A stretch of 64,000 nt of DNA from Lates calcarifer (lineage: Eukaryota; Chordata; Actinopteri; Centropomidae), in NCBI RefSeq assembly GCF_001640805.2, contig NC_066845.1, positions 20,648,307 to 20,712,306 on the forward strand. Direction: 5' to 3'. This document shows positions 1 to 11,597 of the stretch, piece after piece. Under the pieces are notes generated by a model that worked only from the letters and a program-made list of their open reading frames with translations, was not told the DNA's origin and searched no databases. A program made the translations under genes and the position numbers. Within the stretch, counting starts at the first letter, position 1; each line of letters begins with the position of its first letter.

Positions 1-919
1 TTTTTCCCTCTCATCGTGCAACTGAGACAGAGGAGGTTAAACAATCCTCCTTATAACCAGAAAAGTAATCATACTAGCTGTGCCTCTCTGTATTTTCATG
101 CTAGTTGCATGGACAAAACCAGCAAACACTTTACATGTAGCATGCAGCAAATAGAAATGCATGGACACATGACAGTGTTGTCATTCTCTGTGAATGCACT
201 GGTAGACATTATAAAGTAGAACTATATGATAAATGATTGTATTTGTCAAAATACATCTACCTAAGTGTTTGTTTTTGCCCCTAAAAGGTTGAGGTTGTTA
301 TTATAGGTGCAAACATTATGGATTGGATTCCTACAGACACAGACCTTTTTATGAGTGTGATCCTTTTTATTAAACCAAAAATCCTTTAAGTTTACTGTAA
401 GACTTTCAATGCATTATTCAACACCTGTTTCAAAGACGTACCAGCCAATGTTTGATGGAAAACTGGCAGATTCTTTATGGCCTAGAATTTCACAATCAAA
501 ACAAATAACAATTCCTATTGATATTAATAACGTGACCAGGATAATTCCAGTATACTGCTGTTGTGGTGCAAACTAGGTGTCAAACACTGCATGAGCATTG
601 TGGATTTTTCCTGAATGATACAGCTGTATATGTACAGTAATGACCATCTATGTCTGAATGACATTAATCCATTATATTAACAGATATATGAAGAAAATAA
701 TGTTATAAATGTCATTGTCTCAAAAGAGCTTTTACAACTTAAGTTGTGTTTGTACAGAATAACTAAAATCAAAACAGCTCAGCTGTCACCATGGTAGCTG
801 ACTAGGTGTCAGCAAACAAATGTCCTTTGGAGAGACAGTAAAAAAGATGTCACAAAAAACAAAAGTTGTACAAAGCTTTAGGGTTAGAGTGTGCAAGAAT
901 TCAGGAGCTGCAACTTTAC
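1..919. other. loxl2 intron 3 (part)
   Basis: AT-rich sequence downstream (in gene direction) of exon 3. No further LOXL2 exon could be read on the minus strand, so the next exon is beyond the left edge. No repeat family recognised. Confidence 0.7.
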
Positions 920-1095
920 CTCTATATGGTTGGGCAGGGTATTGATGAATTTAAATCCTGGTATCCTCTTGTCACTGCACACCACGCCTACGTCTTCACT
1001 GTGTTTGCAGTCTGAAACACCAATCCCATTGGACGGACACAACGCCAAGGTCTTTTCTTTGCCAGTGCAGTGGAGATTGTCGAACCAGATGGGTC
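920..1095 (-). CDS. loxl2: loxl2 exon 3 (second half of SRCR1)
   Basis: Acceptor TCTCATTAG ends at 1096; donor GTAAAG starts at 919. It encodes [12 protein letters not shown] through NTLPNHIE, the end of SRCR1 and the linker to SRCR2. Total coding length with exon 2 is 525 nt, exactly 175 codons. Confidence 0.92.
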
Positions 1096-1738
1096 CTAAT
1101 GAGACAAAGAGAGATTCATCAGTGCTTCCATGGGGAGGAATCTTTCCCTTCATTAGTGGAAGGAACAAAGGAAAATAGATTTCTTTTGAAGGATAGGCTG
1201 ATTTCTCCAAACATTTTGTAAACTTTTTTTCCTATTAATATTACAAATGAGTCATAAATTGAAAGATCACGCATCACGGTTACATCAACAGTATGTTCAA
1301 CCAGTATTGCCCTTTGCCTTCCTCTTTTCAGGTGTTTCCACCCTGATAAGAGGAACAATATGGAGGTAACAGTGCTTTACTTAACCTACCTTGACCTTTC
1401 CCGTATTTCGAGGATGGAGACCACGAGATGGCTTCCAGGTAGCCCAGCTCCCGACACACCACCTGAGCAGCATGGATAGTAAAGTCGTCATCACAGACGG
1501 TTCCCCACTCGCCATTGTAGAAAACCTCTACACGGCCCTCGTTGTGTTTCCTCTTATCTCCCGCCAGTCGGAGCTGAATCCTGGGCGTGTCCGGTGTCAG
1601 CTGCGGGGCGGTGTACTGTTCCTGCTCTGGGTCTGGGTAGCCCGGTGGGTAGCCAAGGTGCTCGTACTGAGCAAGGGTCAGCTTTAATAGCACAAACAGA
1701 ATAACAGTGCAGCAGGGCAGGTGCTTGGAGGCCAGCAT
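920..1738 (-). CDS. loxl2: Lysyl oxidase-like 2, 5' coding part (partial, two coding exons)
   Basis: Secreted copper amine oxidase that oxidises lysines of collagen and elastin for cross-linking; only the first 175 residues are here. Coding exons are 1390-1738 and 920-1095. The protein starts [10 protein letters not shown], has a hydrophobic signal peptide (about residues 1-24, probable cleavage before QYEH), an acidic/proline spacer, then the first scavenger-receptor cysteine-rich domain with [48 protein letters not shown] and [20 protein letters not shown]. These closely match remembered vertebrate LOXL2. The junction after KGQ rebuilds the Gly of GPIW across the intron, and exon 3 ends in phase 0 before GTAAAG. 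SRCR2-4 and the catalytic domain must lie left of base 1. LOXL3 and LOXL4 are alternatives, but the QYEH N-terminus and the SRCR1 wording favour LOXL2. The a or b paralog cannot be decided. Confidence 0.93.
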
Positions 1739-1749
1739 TTTGGTCAGAG
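1390..1749 (-). CDS. loxl2: loxl2 exon 2 (start codon, signal peptide, first half of SRCR1)
   Basis: Acceptor TTTCAACAG ends at 1750; the exon runs 1749 to 1390 and is followed by donor GTAGGT. The ATG is at 1738-1736, eleven bases into the exon. The first exon has no ATG, so this is the first start codon in the mRNA. Confidence 0.92.
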
Positions 1750-4593
1750 CTGTTGAAAGAGATGAAAAGTGAGGAACATCATTAAAATTCCTTGGCAACT
1801 GTCTCAGATAGTTGCTCACAATGGTACTTTCTATTTATTACAGACAATCAGGAAATCAGGCTGAAAAATAAGGAGGGATACTTCATTAATTTTACACATG
1901 AAGGTAATTTTAATGACATCTAATGATGCTATCTTGATTTTGGCTTAGAGGCTACAAATTTGTGACAAAAAGCTTGTGTTAGAAAATGGGGACATGGCAT
2001 TTGGGAACAGGCATTTAACCAGACAAGGTCTAGTACAACTACACTATCAAGCTGCATAATGAGAAATGTAGGATCCAGTGAATAATTTCTCTCTTCTCCT
2101 TCTTTCTCCTCTTTAAACAACATCAATGTTCAACTCGGAATATTACAGCTGCTCTAATCAATATTTTGTGTTAAACTTAAACGGCTATGCGTGATATAAA
2201 AGGGGTCGATTACAGTGACAAAAGAGAATTACTGCCCAACCGTGCGGTTTCCCTCGGTGCTATGAAGCATTTTAGAATCTTTCAGGTCATTGTTTTGGTT
2301 TTATGACACACAGGATTTCTGTTTTGGTTCACCCCCACTTATTTTCCAACAGCAACAGACAGCTCTTAGAAAAGAAAAATCCACACTCACAACAACTATT
2401 GATGTGGTGTCAATTAGTTTGTAGCTGACTCCGACTTCAGTAAGCATTAACGTTAAGACTGACAGTCTCCATTAGGTTGGACACCTGGAGCTGTGAAAAT
2501 GAGGGTGTTTTCAAAAAAGAAGCTGCAGCTTACAGCTTTAAAGCTATAATCCACAAAATCTGAATTATATATTTGATTTTTGTGACATCTGGTTTTACAA
2601 TTTGTTAAAAGCACAGACCAAACATGTAGTGCAGTTTAATTTTAAGCAAATTGCAGACTGTGTTGACTGTTAATGTAAAACACATTTCTGTTCAGCAGTA
2701 GTTTTTTCACAGTTTTCATGACAAAAGTTTCCATTTTGCTACGGGCTCACTTATTACTGCGATATATCAGTAGATAATATAAGCAAAACATTAATCTATG
2801 TGAAACAGCTGCACAGTTATTCAAATCAATGTGTGAAAAGAGGTGATCATCAGTAGGGTTTTTTATTTTATTTTTATTTTGAGTTGTGTTCAGATCATGA
2901 GTCCAAGAAAAGCTGGACTCAAACTTGAAACAGACACCTGCAGGTTGATGTAATGCCAAACCCACATAGATAAATACTGATATATGGCTAGGCCCCTGCT
3001 CCTACCTTCCTTTAAACAGAAAGAATTAATCAGAATTCCAGTAAAAGACTATTAAAACTAAGAGCTTATGGTTGCACAAACCATGACTCAAAAATATGCA
3101 CACAACCAAAATCACCCACTGACTTGTCGACAGCTGTGTTTCCACAAACCAATCAAATGTTAAAAACTCAGAATTTTCAGCTTTTTTGTAAGAAACATAT
3201 GGCAGATGATCCTTCAACTGCAGGGTTTCTACTCTCCTCATTGTAACGTGGCAGTGGTTACACAAGCTAGAAACAACACACACATTACAGAATGAACAGA
3301 CGGAATGAAGCCCACAGCCTCTGGGTCTGCTTACAGTGTGTCAGTCCAAATGCCGATGTTATCATTAGAAAAACAGTCAGGATGTACATAAAAAACTGAG
3401 GTTCAACTAAGGCAATGCATATATAAGTGAGATCTGCTCATTCCTGAACGTTTTCCATTTCAAGCTCAGAAAACAAATGAACTCTTTCATGATTTCTCAG
3501 GAGAAGGAGGATGAGGACTGGATGAAGCTCCAGCCACTTACCCACATCTAATCAGTCAAAACATCATATCCCGGATGTTCTGGCCCCTCTTTCCATTCAG
3601 AACCAAAGTTTGGAAGGCCTTCTGTAGCCTATACATAACACTGCTTTCACCTTCATGGAAGTCAGACATGTGTCCCACCTGCTGCTGGAGGGGATCTATG
3701 CTTTGGCTGAAAAGGTCAAAATGTCAGTTTATAAGAATGTCAGTTGCTCTTCTTGTGCCCTTTTCTGAAGCACTCATATGACTGCTTCACTGCACGTAGA
3801 CACAGAAAAAGCTGAGACTGAAATGCACCAAAGAGGTTTAGACTGACTTTTACTCTATTCCATAATGCTCTTTGGCACTGACACTTCATTTTACCCAATA
3901 AAAGAAAACAAAAAACAGCCTCATTCAAAATACCTTCAATTGATGCAACTTTTTTTCTTATAATGTAACAAAGCTGAAACTAATGATTATTTTTGTTATA
4001 GTTCAATTTGTTCATTATTTTGCTGATTCATCTTTTCATCTTTTAGTCAATAAAGTTCCAGGATATCTTCAGATTGGTTACTATGTCATTTCAAAAGTGA
4101 AATGTTTCGTATTTACAGTGCTATAAAATGCAGAAAAGCAGCAAATCCTCTCAGTGGAGAAACTGGAACCAGAAAATGTTTCATATTTTTGTTTGATAAA
4201 TGACTCTTAATCCATTATCAAAGTTGTTGTGGACTGATCTTCTGATGATTGACTAATAGATTAATCAACTAAGCTCTTCCTGTAAAGATCTCATGTAATA
4301 TTAATGCTAAAACAATTAAGACACATGTTGAAATGATGAGAATCGTGTACAAAATTTACTGTAAGTCCTAAAACACCTCCTAATCCTACATCAGATTTTA
4401 AAAAGACACCATGTGATGTCTTAAACCATGATGTAACCACGTCAGAGCACAATGAAAACCCAGCAGTAACATTACAGCACTCACTGTCCACCGCACACAC
4501 ACAAACACACACTGAGTGAGTCTAAACAATGCTACAGTAAGGCTATAACTTTGATTTGTCTTTCGCATATTTTCAGGCTTTAGTTGAACTTAC
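1750..4593. other. loxl2 intron 1
   Basis: 2.8-kb intron between the non-coding first exon and the start-codon exon. It holds one MITE-like repeat (3965-4290); nothing else recognised. Confidence 0.65.
3965..4290. repeat. Teleost MITE-like repeat (copy 1)
   Basis: Starts GCTGAAACTAATGATTATTT and ends near GACTAATAGATTAATCAACT, with the internal phrases AGAAAAGCAGCAAATCCTC and AACTGGAACCAGAAAATGTT. This is the widespread fish repeat whose ends are rich in ATTAATCGATTA-like sequence. Diverged copies are at 27920-28215 and 30420-30760. Confidence 0.6.
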
Positions 4594-4780
4594 CTCTCTT
4601 GTCGCTGCTCAGGACAGTTCCTTCTCAAACTGTGTGCTCCTGCAGGCTGCAGTAACAGACTAGACCAAAGCCCTAAGTCAGCTGTTTCTTCTCCTCCTCT
4701 CTAAACTTTCACTCCCTCTAAAGTAAATCGGAGCCAGGCTTTGGACCCGAGCTGCAGCGGTGGCCCCGCCCACCTTTAGG
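4594..4780 (-). other. loxl2: loxl2 non-coding first exon (5' UTR); start site approximate
   Basis: A strong donor (AGAGAG then GTAAGT) lies at 4594/4593 on the minus strand. The preceding sequence is purine-rich, has no ATG and sits beside a locally GC-rich patch. It would splice over a 2.8-kb intron to the acceptor at 1750. The right boundary (transcription start) is a guess. Confidence 0.6.
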
Positions 4781-4860
4781 ATGACTTCATCGGCGATGGG
4801 CCGGGACGTGGAAAGTGCGGATCCGACCTGAGCACAGAGCCCTGATAGTTTGGTGAAGTT
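4740..4860 (-). promoter_or_regulatory. Probable loxl2 promoter, GC-rich patch
   Basis: This is one of the few GC- and CpG-rich stretches of the left 9 kb, with a CCCCGCCC-type GC box near 4764, directly upstream of the inferred first exon. No TATA box was recognised. Assignment rests on position and composition only. Confidence 0.45.
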
Positions 4861-5545
4861 ACGATGCGGCTTTCAAAGAGTGTTGGAAAAACCTAAAATA
4901 AGCTTGGGTGAATGTTAAACAAGCAGGAGAAATAGAGGAATATGGGAAACATCTATTTACTAAGATTAAAAATATATATTGTTATATGCTAATGTAGTTT
5001 TATTAAATCCCCAAAATATCCAAAAAGTAAGCTAGTAATGTCCCTTCAGCTAACAAAAAAGTAAGCAAATCCTGCCAAAACTAACTAAAATATACCAGGT
5101 TAATTTAAAGCTGCTATAATCAATGTTGAGGTGGATCCACAAAAAGGCACCAATCTAAATCATCATTTAGCTTCTTCATTTAGCATCTTTAAGCTCATTG
5201 TTTAGTTTTGTTGTTGTTAATTTATCCAGGCTTAGATCAACTATACAATCAACTATACTATATATAATTTTTGGTTCTGTCTCTTCTGTCTGGAGACCAA
5301 AATTGACAGCAAATTTTGGACTTCTTATATTTGTCATAGGTGGCTAAATCCATGCTAATCTTGCTCCATATCCTCTGGGTGCATAAACAGGAGACTGTTA
5401 GTTGACAAGTTTGCCAACTTAAACAATGTGTTGGTCACAACTCATCTCCACTGACCCCTGGCCAAAAATTCAGTTCTTGCAGGTTAATATTAGGGTAGTT
5501 TGATAAAGTTTGACAGGCCTGAAACAAAATAACAAACAATATTTA

Positions 5546-5783
5546 CCTCCACCAAGGAGGTTATGTTTTCATCCATGCCTGTTTGTTGGTTTATTTGCTT
5601 GTCAGCAGAAAGTAACAAACCAATTAGCACCAGTATTGGTGGGGGATGGAGCATGGTCCAGGGGAGAACCCATTACGCTTTGGCCTGAGTCCAGTTCAAT
5701 GTGTGGATCCAGGATTTTTTTTTTTTTTTTTTTTTTTAATCTTTCTTAACCTACCAAGACATCTCATTTGTCCTTGGTGGAGG
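5546..5783. mobile_element. Short non-autonomous element with CCTCC inverted ends
   Basis: Perfect 12-bp inverted repeats: CCTCCACCAAGG at 5546-5557 and CCTTGGTGGAGG at 5772-5783. The left end continues GAGGTTATGTTTTC, and the right end continues into TATGCACTCTGCTGAGTGC, the usual wording of a very common animal dispersed repeat. A poly-T run (5715-5737) lies inside. No ORF, so it depends on a partner for movement. Confidence 0.65.
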
Positions 5784-7006
5784 TATGCACTCTGCTGAGT
5801 GCCATTGTAGTTTAATTCTTTGACCATTTTTAGATTCTTAAGCAAAGTCAGTTATACATTTTGGTTTATTCCTCACTTTTATTTCTATTAGAATGCTAAA
5901 TGTAATTACAAGCTCAACTGCTGTAAGCAAGTAAACTAGCAGTGCTAGGGCTTTATTGAGTTTATTTATATACATAAATGTCAGAACACTCAATTTTATT
6001 TATATTTTGTCCAAACAAATAAATAATAGATTTCATCAGTCTACAGTGGTGGGTAGTTGCAGGAGTAATATTTTTTTGTTTTCCCTAAAATTTAGTTCCA
6101 TCCTAACCTCATTTACACTACCACATTCTGAATATGCTTTGTTGGGTTCCAACTACTTTTGGCTAGAGGATGATAGTAAATCTAATTGGAATGTGTTCTT
6201 ATTTTGGCTTCTGTCTCACGTTAGGAATGACAGGCACAGAGCTTCCCTGTGCCTCAGGAACATGTCCATCAGACATGGAGTTCACTTGCTGTGATTATTG
6301 CATGGGATACAATATAGAAGTATAGTTAATGTTAATAACATAAAAGCACACCACATGTCTTTACCTGCCAAGCTCTTCTTCATTTTGAAGTCTTTTGAAG
6401 GAAGTTTGAACAAAAACATACAGTTTGACATAACAAGAGCGCAGCATAAGTAGCCTTGTTCTAAAACCCTTCACTGGATTGGACTCAGCTCTGCTGCCAC
6501 CTTGTGTAAACCAGGACAGGACACTCCCTTTTGCAATAACAGAGCAAACTGTGCAGCACAATTTGGCCAAGTACAACAAATGCAGTTAATGTTCCACTTC
6601 GTTTATAAAATTATGTGTTTAGGTTTTAGATGTGTTAGGTCACCTTCTCTTCCCAGATTTTTTCCTCACAACAAAAACCAGACAGCTCATTTGTGACTCT
6701 GCGGTGCAGACTTTGGCAGTGTGTGTTGTTTTTTTGTGAACAGGAGGAAATCAGTGTGTGTGCTGTGAGGACAGCTGTGGCTGTCTGAAACAATACAAAC
6801 CGGTTCAAGACTATAGAACTGTTACAAAATATTACCTAAAATCCTGTGCCTTCAGAATACTTATGTGTGAAGTATCTTGAAGTCATATCACTCATAAGAA
6901 AAGTCCAGAGAAGGAAATGAAATCCAGGGGTGGTTTGATCTGCTGTGTTGAATTAGCCTTTTGTGTGACATCTCTATCATTTGTCAAAGAGAACTAGGTA
7001 TGAATG

Positions 7007-7010
<4 letters not shown>

Positions 7011-7037
<27 letters not shown>
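7011..7037. repeat. Poly-A tract
   Basis: An uninterrupted run of A, directly before the MITE-like sequence starting about 7075. Confidence 0.9.
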
Positions 7038-7040
<3 letters not shown>

Positions 7041-7190
7041 TTGACAATAGTTCTTATAGTTCAATGAGCTTCCTTGCCAAGAAGGATGGTGCATGGGCCA
7101 AGAGTTAGATGAGAAGATTGATACCATTGTGATGTCTGTATGGGAAACATGAAGCTGTGGCTATAGGAAATGGTTAGCTAAGCTTAGGGG

Positions 7191-8406
7191 GGGGGTAATG
7201 TGCCAAAATATTTCTTGACCAAGAGCTGGAGTCTTCACTGGTTTCTAGTCAACGTCATGATAACAACAAAACTCCAGCAAGTCACTGTGCACTGCAATGA
7301 AGTAGTCTGGCTACAAACCCCATACAATCCACACGTTTGTCAGTTGATCAACCATTATGGTAACAATTTGGGACCAGATCCCTTCACTTTTTCTTCACTT
7401 TATTATTATTTATTCACTGTATTGAGGATTTAATTGTTAGTGAATAAAATGTGGGACCTTAAATAGTTCTAGACACATGTCAAGGAAAATTAAAGCAAAC
7501 AGATGCACCTAATGACAGTCTACCACAGCAAAGGCTGAATTTTCCATTTTGATTTTTCCAAATGGTATCCAAAGGAAACTATGAAAATGAATAAACAAAC
7601 ATTTCCCATCCAATTTGACAGAGTTTGAGAGGATTTCCCAATAAGAATAGGATAAACTGCCCAAATCCAGGTGTGCAAAGCCTGTACAGACTTGAGGCTG
7701 TAACTACAGCCACAGGGGCTTTTGCAAAGTACTGAATTAAGGGTCTGAATATGTTTGTAGATGAAAGATTTCACGTTTTGATTCTTGGTAAATTTAGACT
7801 GATATAGCCTGACCCGCACAATGACATTTTTATCCATTAAAAATTAAATCTACAACTGCGCAAAGTGTGCAAAAAGCAAAGGGATGTGAATACCAAAGTG
7901 ACTGACCAACCAATGGTTTTTAAGGCCTTTGTATGCCAGATTATGTCATTGCTGTGGACAGTGACTTGCCAGAAATTTGTTGTTATCATGACATTGACTC
8001 AGGGTTGCACAGTGCAGTGGTTAGCACTGTCGACTGACAGCAAGAAGGTTCCGGGTTTGAGCCCCGGTTTGAGCCTGGGGCATTTCTGTGGGGAGTTCGC
8101 GTGTTCTCTCCGGGTACTCCAGCTTCCTCCCACTGTCCAAAGACATGCAGCTTAGGTTAATTGATAACTCTAAATTGCCCGTAGGTGTGAATGTGAGTGT
8201 GAGTGGTTGTCTGTATATGTTGGCCCTGCAATGGACTGGCGATCCATACAGGGTGTACCCTGCTCAATGACAGCTGGGATAGGCTGAAGACCCCCTGCGA
8301 CCCTTAATGGATAAGTGGTATAGATAATGGATGGATGGATGACATTAACTAGGAACCAGTGAAGCCTCCAGCTCCTGGCCAAGAAATATTTTGGCACATA
8401 ACCCCC
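7191..8406. mobile_element. Fold-back element with arms over 120 bp, right arm split by a SINE
   Basis: The left arm (7191-7313) contains ATGTGCCAAAATATTTCTTG, GAGCTGGAG and CATGATAACAACAAA. Its reverse complement is found in two blocks, 8339-8406 and about 7937-7999, with a SINE between. The matching parts are roughly 85-90 percent alike by eye. The loop (7314-7936) has no recognised coding sequence. The sequence left of the left arm (7080-7190, GAGTTAGATGAGAAGATTGA) belongs to a repeat also seen near 16380 and 35310. Confidence 0.7.
8001..8338 (+). mobile_element. tRNA-like SINE, nearly full length
   Basis: Common teleost SINE. The head is tRNA-like with promoter-box-like segments (CAGTGGTTAGCACTGTCG, GGTTCCGGGTTTGAG); the body contains CTTCCTCCCACTGTCCAAAG, CTCTAAATTGCCCGTAGG and CAGCTGGGATAGGCT; the tail is GGATGGATGGAT. 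Flanks form a 12-bp target duplication, ATGACATTGACT (7988-7999) and ATGACATTAACT (8339-8350), with one mismatch. Confidence 0.8.
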
Positions 8407-8446
8407 TACCAGCTCTTCTTGGGTAAGTCTGCACAAGCCTATTGGA

Positions 8447-8700
8447 TGGAATGCCATGAAATTTGAACATAAATGCCATTATGTCCTCCTAAAGACTAAT
8501 TGTAATAATGTTGGTGATTCCTTTTCATCTAGTGCTACCATAATGCAAAATAATTGACATTTCCATCAGCCTCAGCTGTACTTTATCTTAGCAAATGTAA
8601 GAATACTAACATACAAAAACACAATAAACATTAAACCTGCTTAACATTAGCATAGTAGCATTTAGCTCAAACCGCTATGACAAAGTATAGCCTCTAGCAG
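8447..8700. repeat. Dispersed teleost repeat, copy 1
   Basis: Contains CATGAAATTTGAACATAAAT, TTCCATCAGCCTCAGCTGTA and clustered GCTAACATTAGCAT-type phrases. Related copies are at 20475-20910 and 34320-34400. Non-coding. Confidence 0.55.
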
Positions 8701-9428
8701 AAAGCAAATTCTGAATCTACACTCCTGTCCTGTGTCCTTTGATAACCCCACCTCTCTACTTCTACCTGTCAGACATCCGATGTGTTTCAGCAGTTTCACT
8801 CCCAATTCTATTTGAGCACTGCGGTGTACACATTCACTGCAGACTTCCCCTGGGTTTTCTCTACTTCTGTGTTTTGTGACTAAACAGTACTGGGTATGAG
8901 GCAGGTGTAGCCCTTCATGTTTTTTCCACTAAGCATACAGTTACCATTAGGAGCTTGTAAATTGTACCTGATTCATACAATGAGATTACACTGTAAATCT
9001 CAAGCTGTATCAATTGCTACCTTTTCACTTGATAATGGCACTGGATTAAATGATTTAATTAAAGAATTACTTTTACAGTTTACCTGTTCACCAAGTGTGC
9101 AATCATAATTAGAATCAATCTACGAATTTGTAATCCTGCTTTGATTGTTACTGTTTTCATCTCCTTTTGAACTTTAGTCATATGTCAGTTATTCTGGATA
9201 CAAGAACGTCACAAGACCCATAATTTGAAACTGACATTTCAATAAAGTAATTAAAGTTTTGCCACATTAAAGTCAACACACTAGTTAAAACATCCTAGAG
9301 TATATTGTCACAAACTTCAATATTTAGGCCCAGTTACAGTTTTACTGCATGATGTAAAAGCTAAAATCATCACGAGAGAGCTTACACTGCAAGAAAGAAA
9401 AATGTCACAGCTTTGATGAAACACATTT

Positions 9429-9434
9429 TTTATT
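9429..9434 (-). terminator. Polyadenylation signal of cyb561a3
   Basis: AATAAA on the minus strand, 182 bases past the stop codon at 9616. It is the first canonical hexamer in the 3' UTR. Confidence 0.6.
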
Positions 9435-9615
9435 CTTTGGGCAAAAAAGCAATCTTAAATATAATTTCAAATAAATATTTACAGACACAGATAATTCTCA
9501 CACACTCAAGGCAGCTGCTTTTACATTCAGAATAGAAATTTCCTGGCCTCTACTGATCTGTGATGGCTTAACTGATTTTGCATGGCTGGGTTTGATGCGG
9601 TGAGCAGTCATTCCA

Positions 9616-9642
9616 TCATTCATTTTCTTCTTGAAGCAATGG
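9616..9642 (-). CDS. cyb561a3: cyb561a3 exon 7 (last nine codons incl. stop)
   Basis: Acceptor TCTTCCACAG ends at 9643. Codes PLLQEENE and TGA; compare human QPLLHDGE. Too short to be found as an ORF, but it completes the YTPL/LL sorting tail. Confidence 0.88.
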   Translation of the reverse strand, partial: PLLQEENE

Positions 9643-11597
9643 CTGTGGAAGAGTAGATAAGAATTATTACAAAATACTTTATTAAATTAAATCCTCTAAT
9701 CTCTTTTAATACAGATCAACTGCATTGATAGTCTCACCGTGTAAGCCATATCCTCAGGCCGAGAGTCAGGTCGCTGCCATTTGTGGTTGGACAAAATCTT
9801 TAGGACAACCAGACCGAAGGCTACAATCAAAACTCCTAATGAATTTCCTAACAAGGCCTCACTTGGGAGGGCAGAATATGGCAGAGTTTCAGGACTGCCT
9901 CCTTTACTGTGGAATAAATTAGTTGGAGAATTCAAAAATTTGATCTGAAATAAAAGAATTAATTAAAGGTAACGTGGGCAAATGGCACTTACAGAACAAA
10001 GAAGAGTTTCTCGTTGATTCCAGAGATGCAGGCAGCGATGCTGAGTGTCAGTATGCCGGCTCCCATCCACACATGGACAGGTTTCAGGAGTTTCCGTAGT
10101 GATATGGGGGAGCAGGGAAGGAGGAAGCCAGCCACACCCACCACCCACTGGGTGGACAAATGAATGGATGGCAACAGATTGTATACAGTTGTATAATTAA
10201 AGGCAAAAAATTATATTCACTTTATTGCACTTGACTAATTAAGTGATTCTGTTTCTGCATTTAAACTTGTATACCTGTATGGCGAAAAGAGCTGTAGCAG
10301 CAATTCCAATCCAGCTGTGCAAGGAGTAGAGATTGGGGATGTTATTGGCATTGTGGAAATCAAACACAGCACAAAGCCCCACGATTGACAGGACCAGGGC
10401 GATGAGCATCAGTGCAGCATGAAGGAGCTTCCAGGGAAGTTTATTCTGACCCCAGGTCAGGGGGATGCGGTATAGCACAGCTCCTGTAGGGGAAATGCAC
10501 AGATGGAAAATATACAAAATCTGCTTTAAAATATGTTCGTTTTTACATCGTAGTTCTTTTATGTCTTCTCTGGTGGGCCTTAAAAAAATAACCCGGATGA
10601 TGTTCCCAGGTTTATCTCGACTTGGGTCACGTTACAAATTGGATGGATAGAGTTAGAAAGACATGGTCATTTGCTTGGCAGGGGGAGTCTACGGAAAGAT
10701 GCTACTGAGTTGCACTGTGTGAAATGTAGGATCTGGCATTTTTGCAGTTAGGCTATGAGATGGGCTCTGAATGCAACTGACCTACACTCAGTACTGTACC
10801 TGAATGCATCCTATGTAGACAGATGGAGCAGTGAAACTGCTGCTGCTTTGTTAGTGCGCCACTTTCACTTCCAGACACAATGTTGGATTCATATTTCAAA
10901 ACTTTTTACACCTGTCTCGTCTACCCACAGTCATCATGATATATTGTATTCATGTTGAATGAGGTGAGGAGTTAAGCATGTTATTATTTTATTTAGTTAT
11001 TTTTTCACTCTGGTTTCACACATTAATATGCTAATTTAGGCATCTCATAGGTGGAATTCAGGGGAAGTGTGAACTTCCTACTCTCTATGTATAGAGAAAT
11101 GACACGAATGCAAGAGAGACAGACAGTGGCCATCATTACAGTATAATGTCCTGTGTACTATGATGGAGACACATTACACTTCCTTGCTGAAAGGCATCTT
11201 CTACATTTGTATAAAATTAGCTTACACCAGAAAAAAGCTGTGACTGCAATCACTGAGGTGTGGCACTTAAAGCAAAACAGTCACTGTGGACATCAAAGTC
11301 TCTATGAAACGCACTGTGTGTCATGTTAATACCGTCTTGCAGTCAGAAGGGAGAACAGAAGTGAGAAACAGAAATGAAACTCTGTGATTCAAATTTGGAA
11401 AGTCACTCACCGATGCCATACACCACCACCAGACCTGTGACCATCAGGACGGGGTGCCAGTTGAACTGCAGGGGAGAGCCGTCCCAGGCAAACCCGCCAC
11501 GCCACCGTTCGCTCCAGTAACACACACACACCACACAGGCCAGGCCCAGGCCCAGGCACAGCAGGTAGCATATGTAGAAGATCATGATGGAACTCAT
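9616..11597 (-). CDS. cyb561a3: Lysosomal cytochrome b561 family member A3 (complete, 248 aa)
   Basis: Transmembrane ascorbate-dependent ferric reductase of the late endosome/lysosome membrane. It carries electrons from cytosolic ascorbate through two hemes to luminal Fe3+. Coding exons are 11411-11597, 10275-10483, 9993-10147, 9738-9906 and 9616-9642; the sum is 747 nt. Six hydrophobic segments are expected. The four heme histidines are present: H48 (NWHPVLM), H84 (KLLHAAL), H118 (SLHSWIG) and H157 (KPVHVWMG). Family phrases include RGGFAW, LPWKLLHAAL, NLYSLHSW and ISGINEKLFF, and length is close to the human 242. The tail holds YTPL (239-242), a YXXphi sorting motif, followed by LL and acidic residues. 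CYBRD1 and CYB561 are the alternatives; the wording fits A3 best. Zebrafish-style a or b paralog not resolved. Confidence 0.94.
9643..9737. other. cyb561a3 intron 6
   Basis: 95-base intron between the two tail exons; AT-rich, no other content seen. Confidence 0.8.
9738..9906 (-). CDS. cyb561a3: cyb561a3 exon 6 (last TM and start of tail)
   Basis: Acceptor TTCCACAG ends at 9907; donor GTGAGA starts at 9737. Encodes LPSEALLGNSLGVLIVAFG and a basic cytosolic tail ending MAYT. Both junctions are in phase. Confidence 0.92.
9993..10147 (-). CDS. cyb561a3: cyb561a3 exon 5 (TM4-TM5, fourth heme His)
   Basis: Acceptor TCCACCCAG ends at 10148; donor GTAAGT starts at 9992. Encodes WVVGVAGFLLP to GINEKLFFV with H157. 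Confidence 0.93.
10275..10483 (-). CDS. cyb561a3: cyb561a3 exon 4 (ascorbate-side loop, TM2-TM3)
   Basis: Acceptor CCCCTACAG ends at 10484; donor GTATAC starts at 10274. Encodes AVLYRIPLTW through LFAIQ, including H84, H106 and H118. The basic/aromatic YR...NKLPWK stretch is where the family binds ascorbate. Confidence 0.93.
10484..11410. other. cyb561a3 intron 3
   Basis: 0.93 kb without recognised exons. It may include old repeat sequence but no family could be named. Confidence 0.6.

Larger units (their letters stand above)
4861..9415. other. Intergenic region loxl2 / cyb561a3
   Basis: No coding exon recognised on either strand. Contains an inverted-repeat element (5546-5783), a poly-A tract (7011-7037), a fold-back element interrupted by a SINE (7191-8406) and a further repeat fragment (8447-8700). 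The rest is unassigned AT-rich sequence. Confidence 0.6.

Noticed and set aside
8001..8080. tRNA gene
   Set aside because: A- and B-box-like sequence is present but it belongs to the SINE head; no intact acceptor stem or anticodon arm could be folded by eye.
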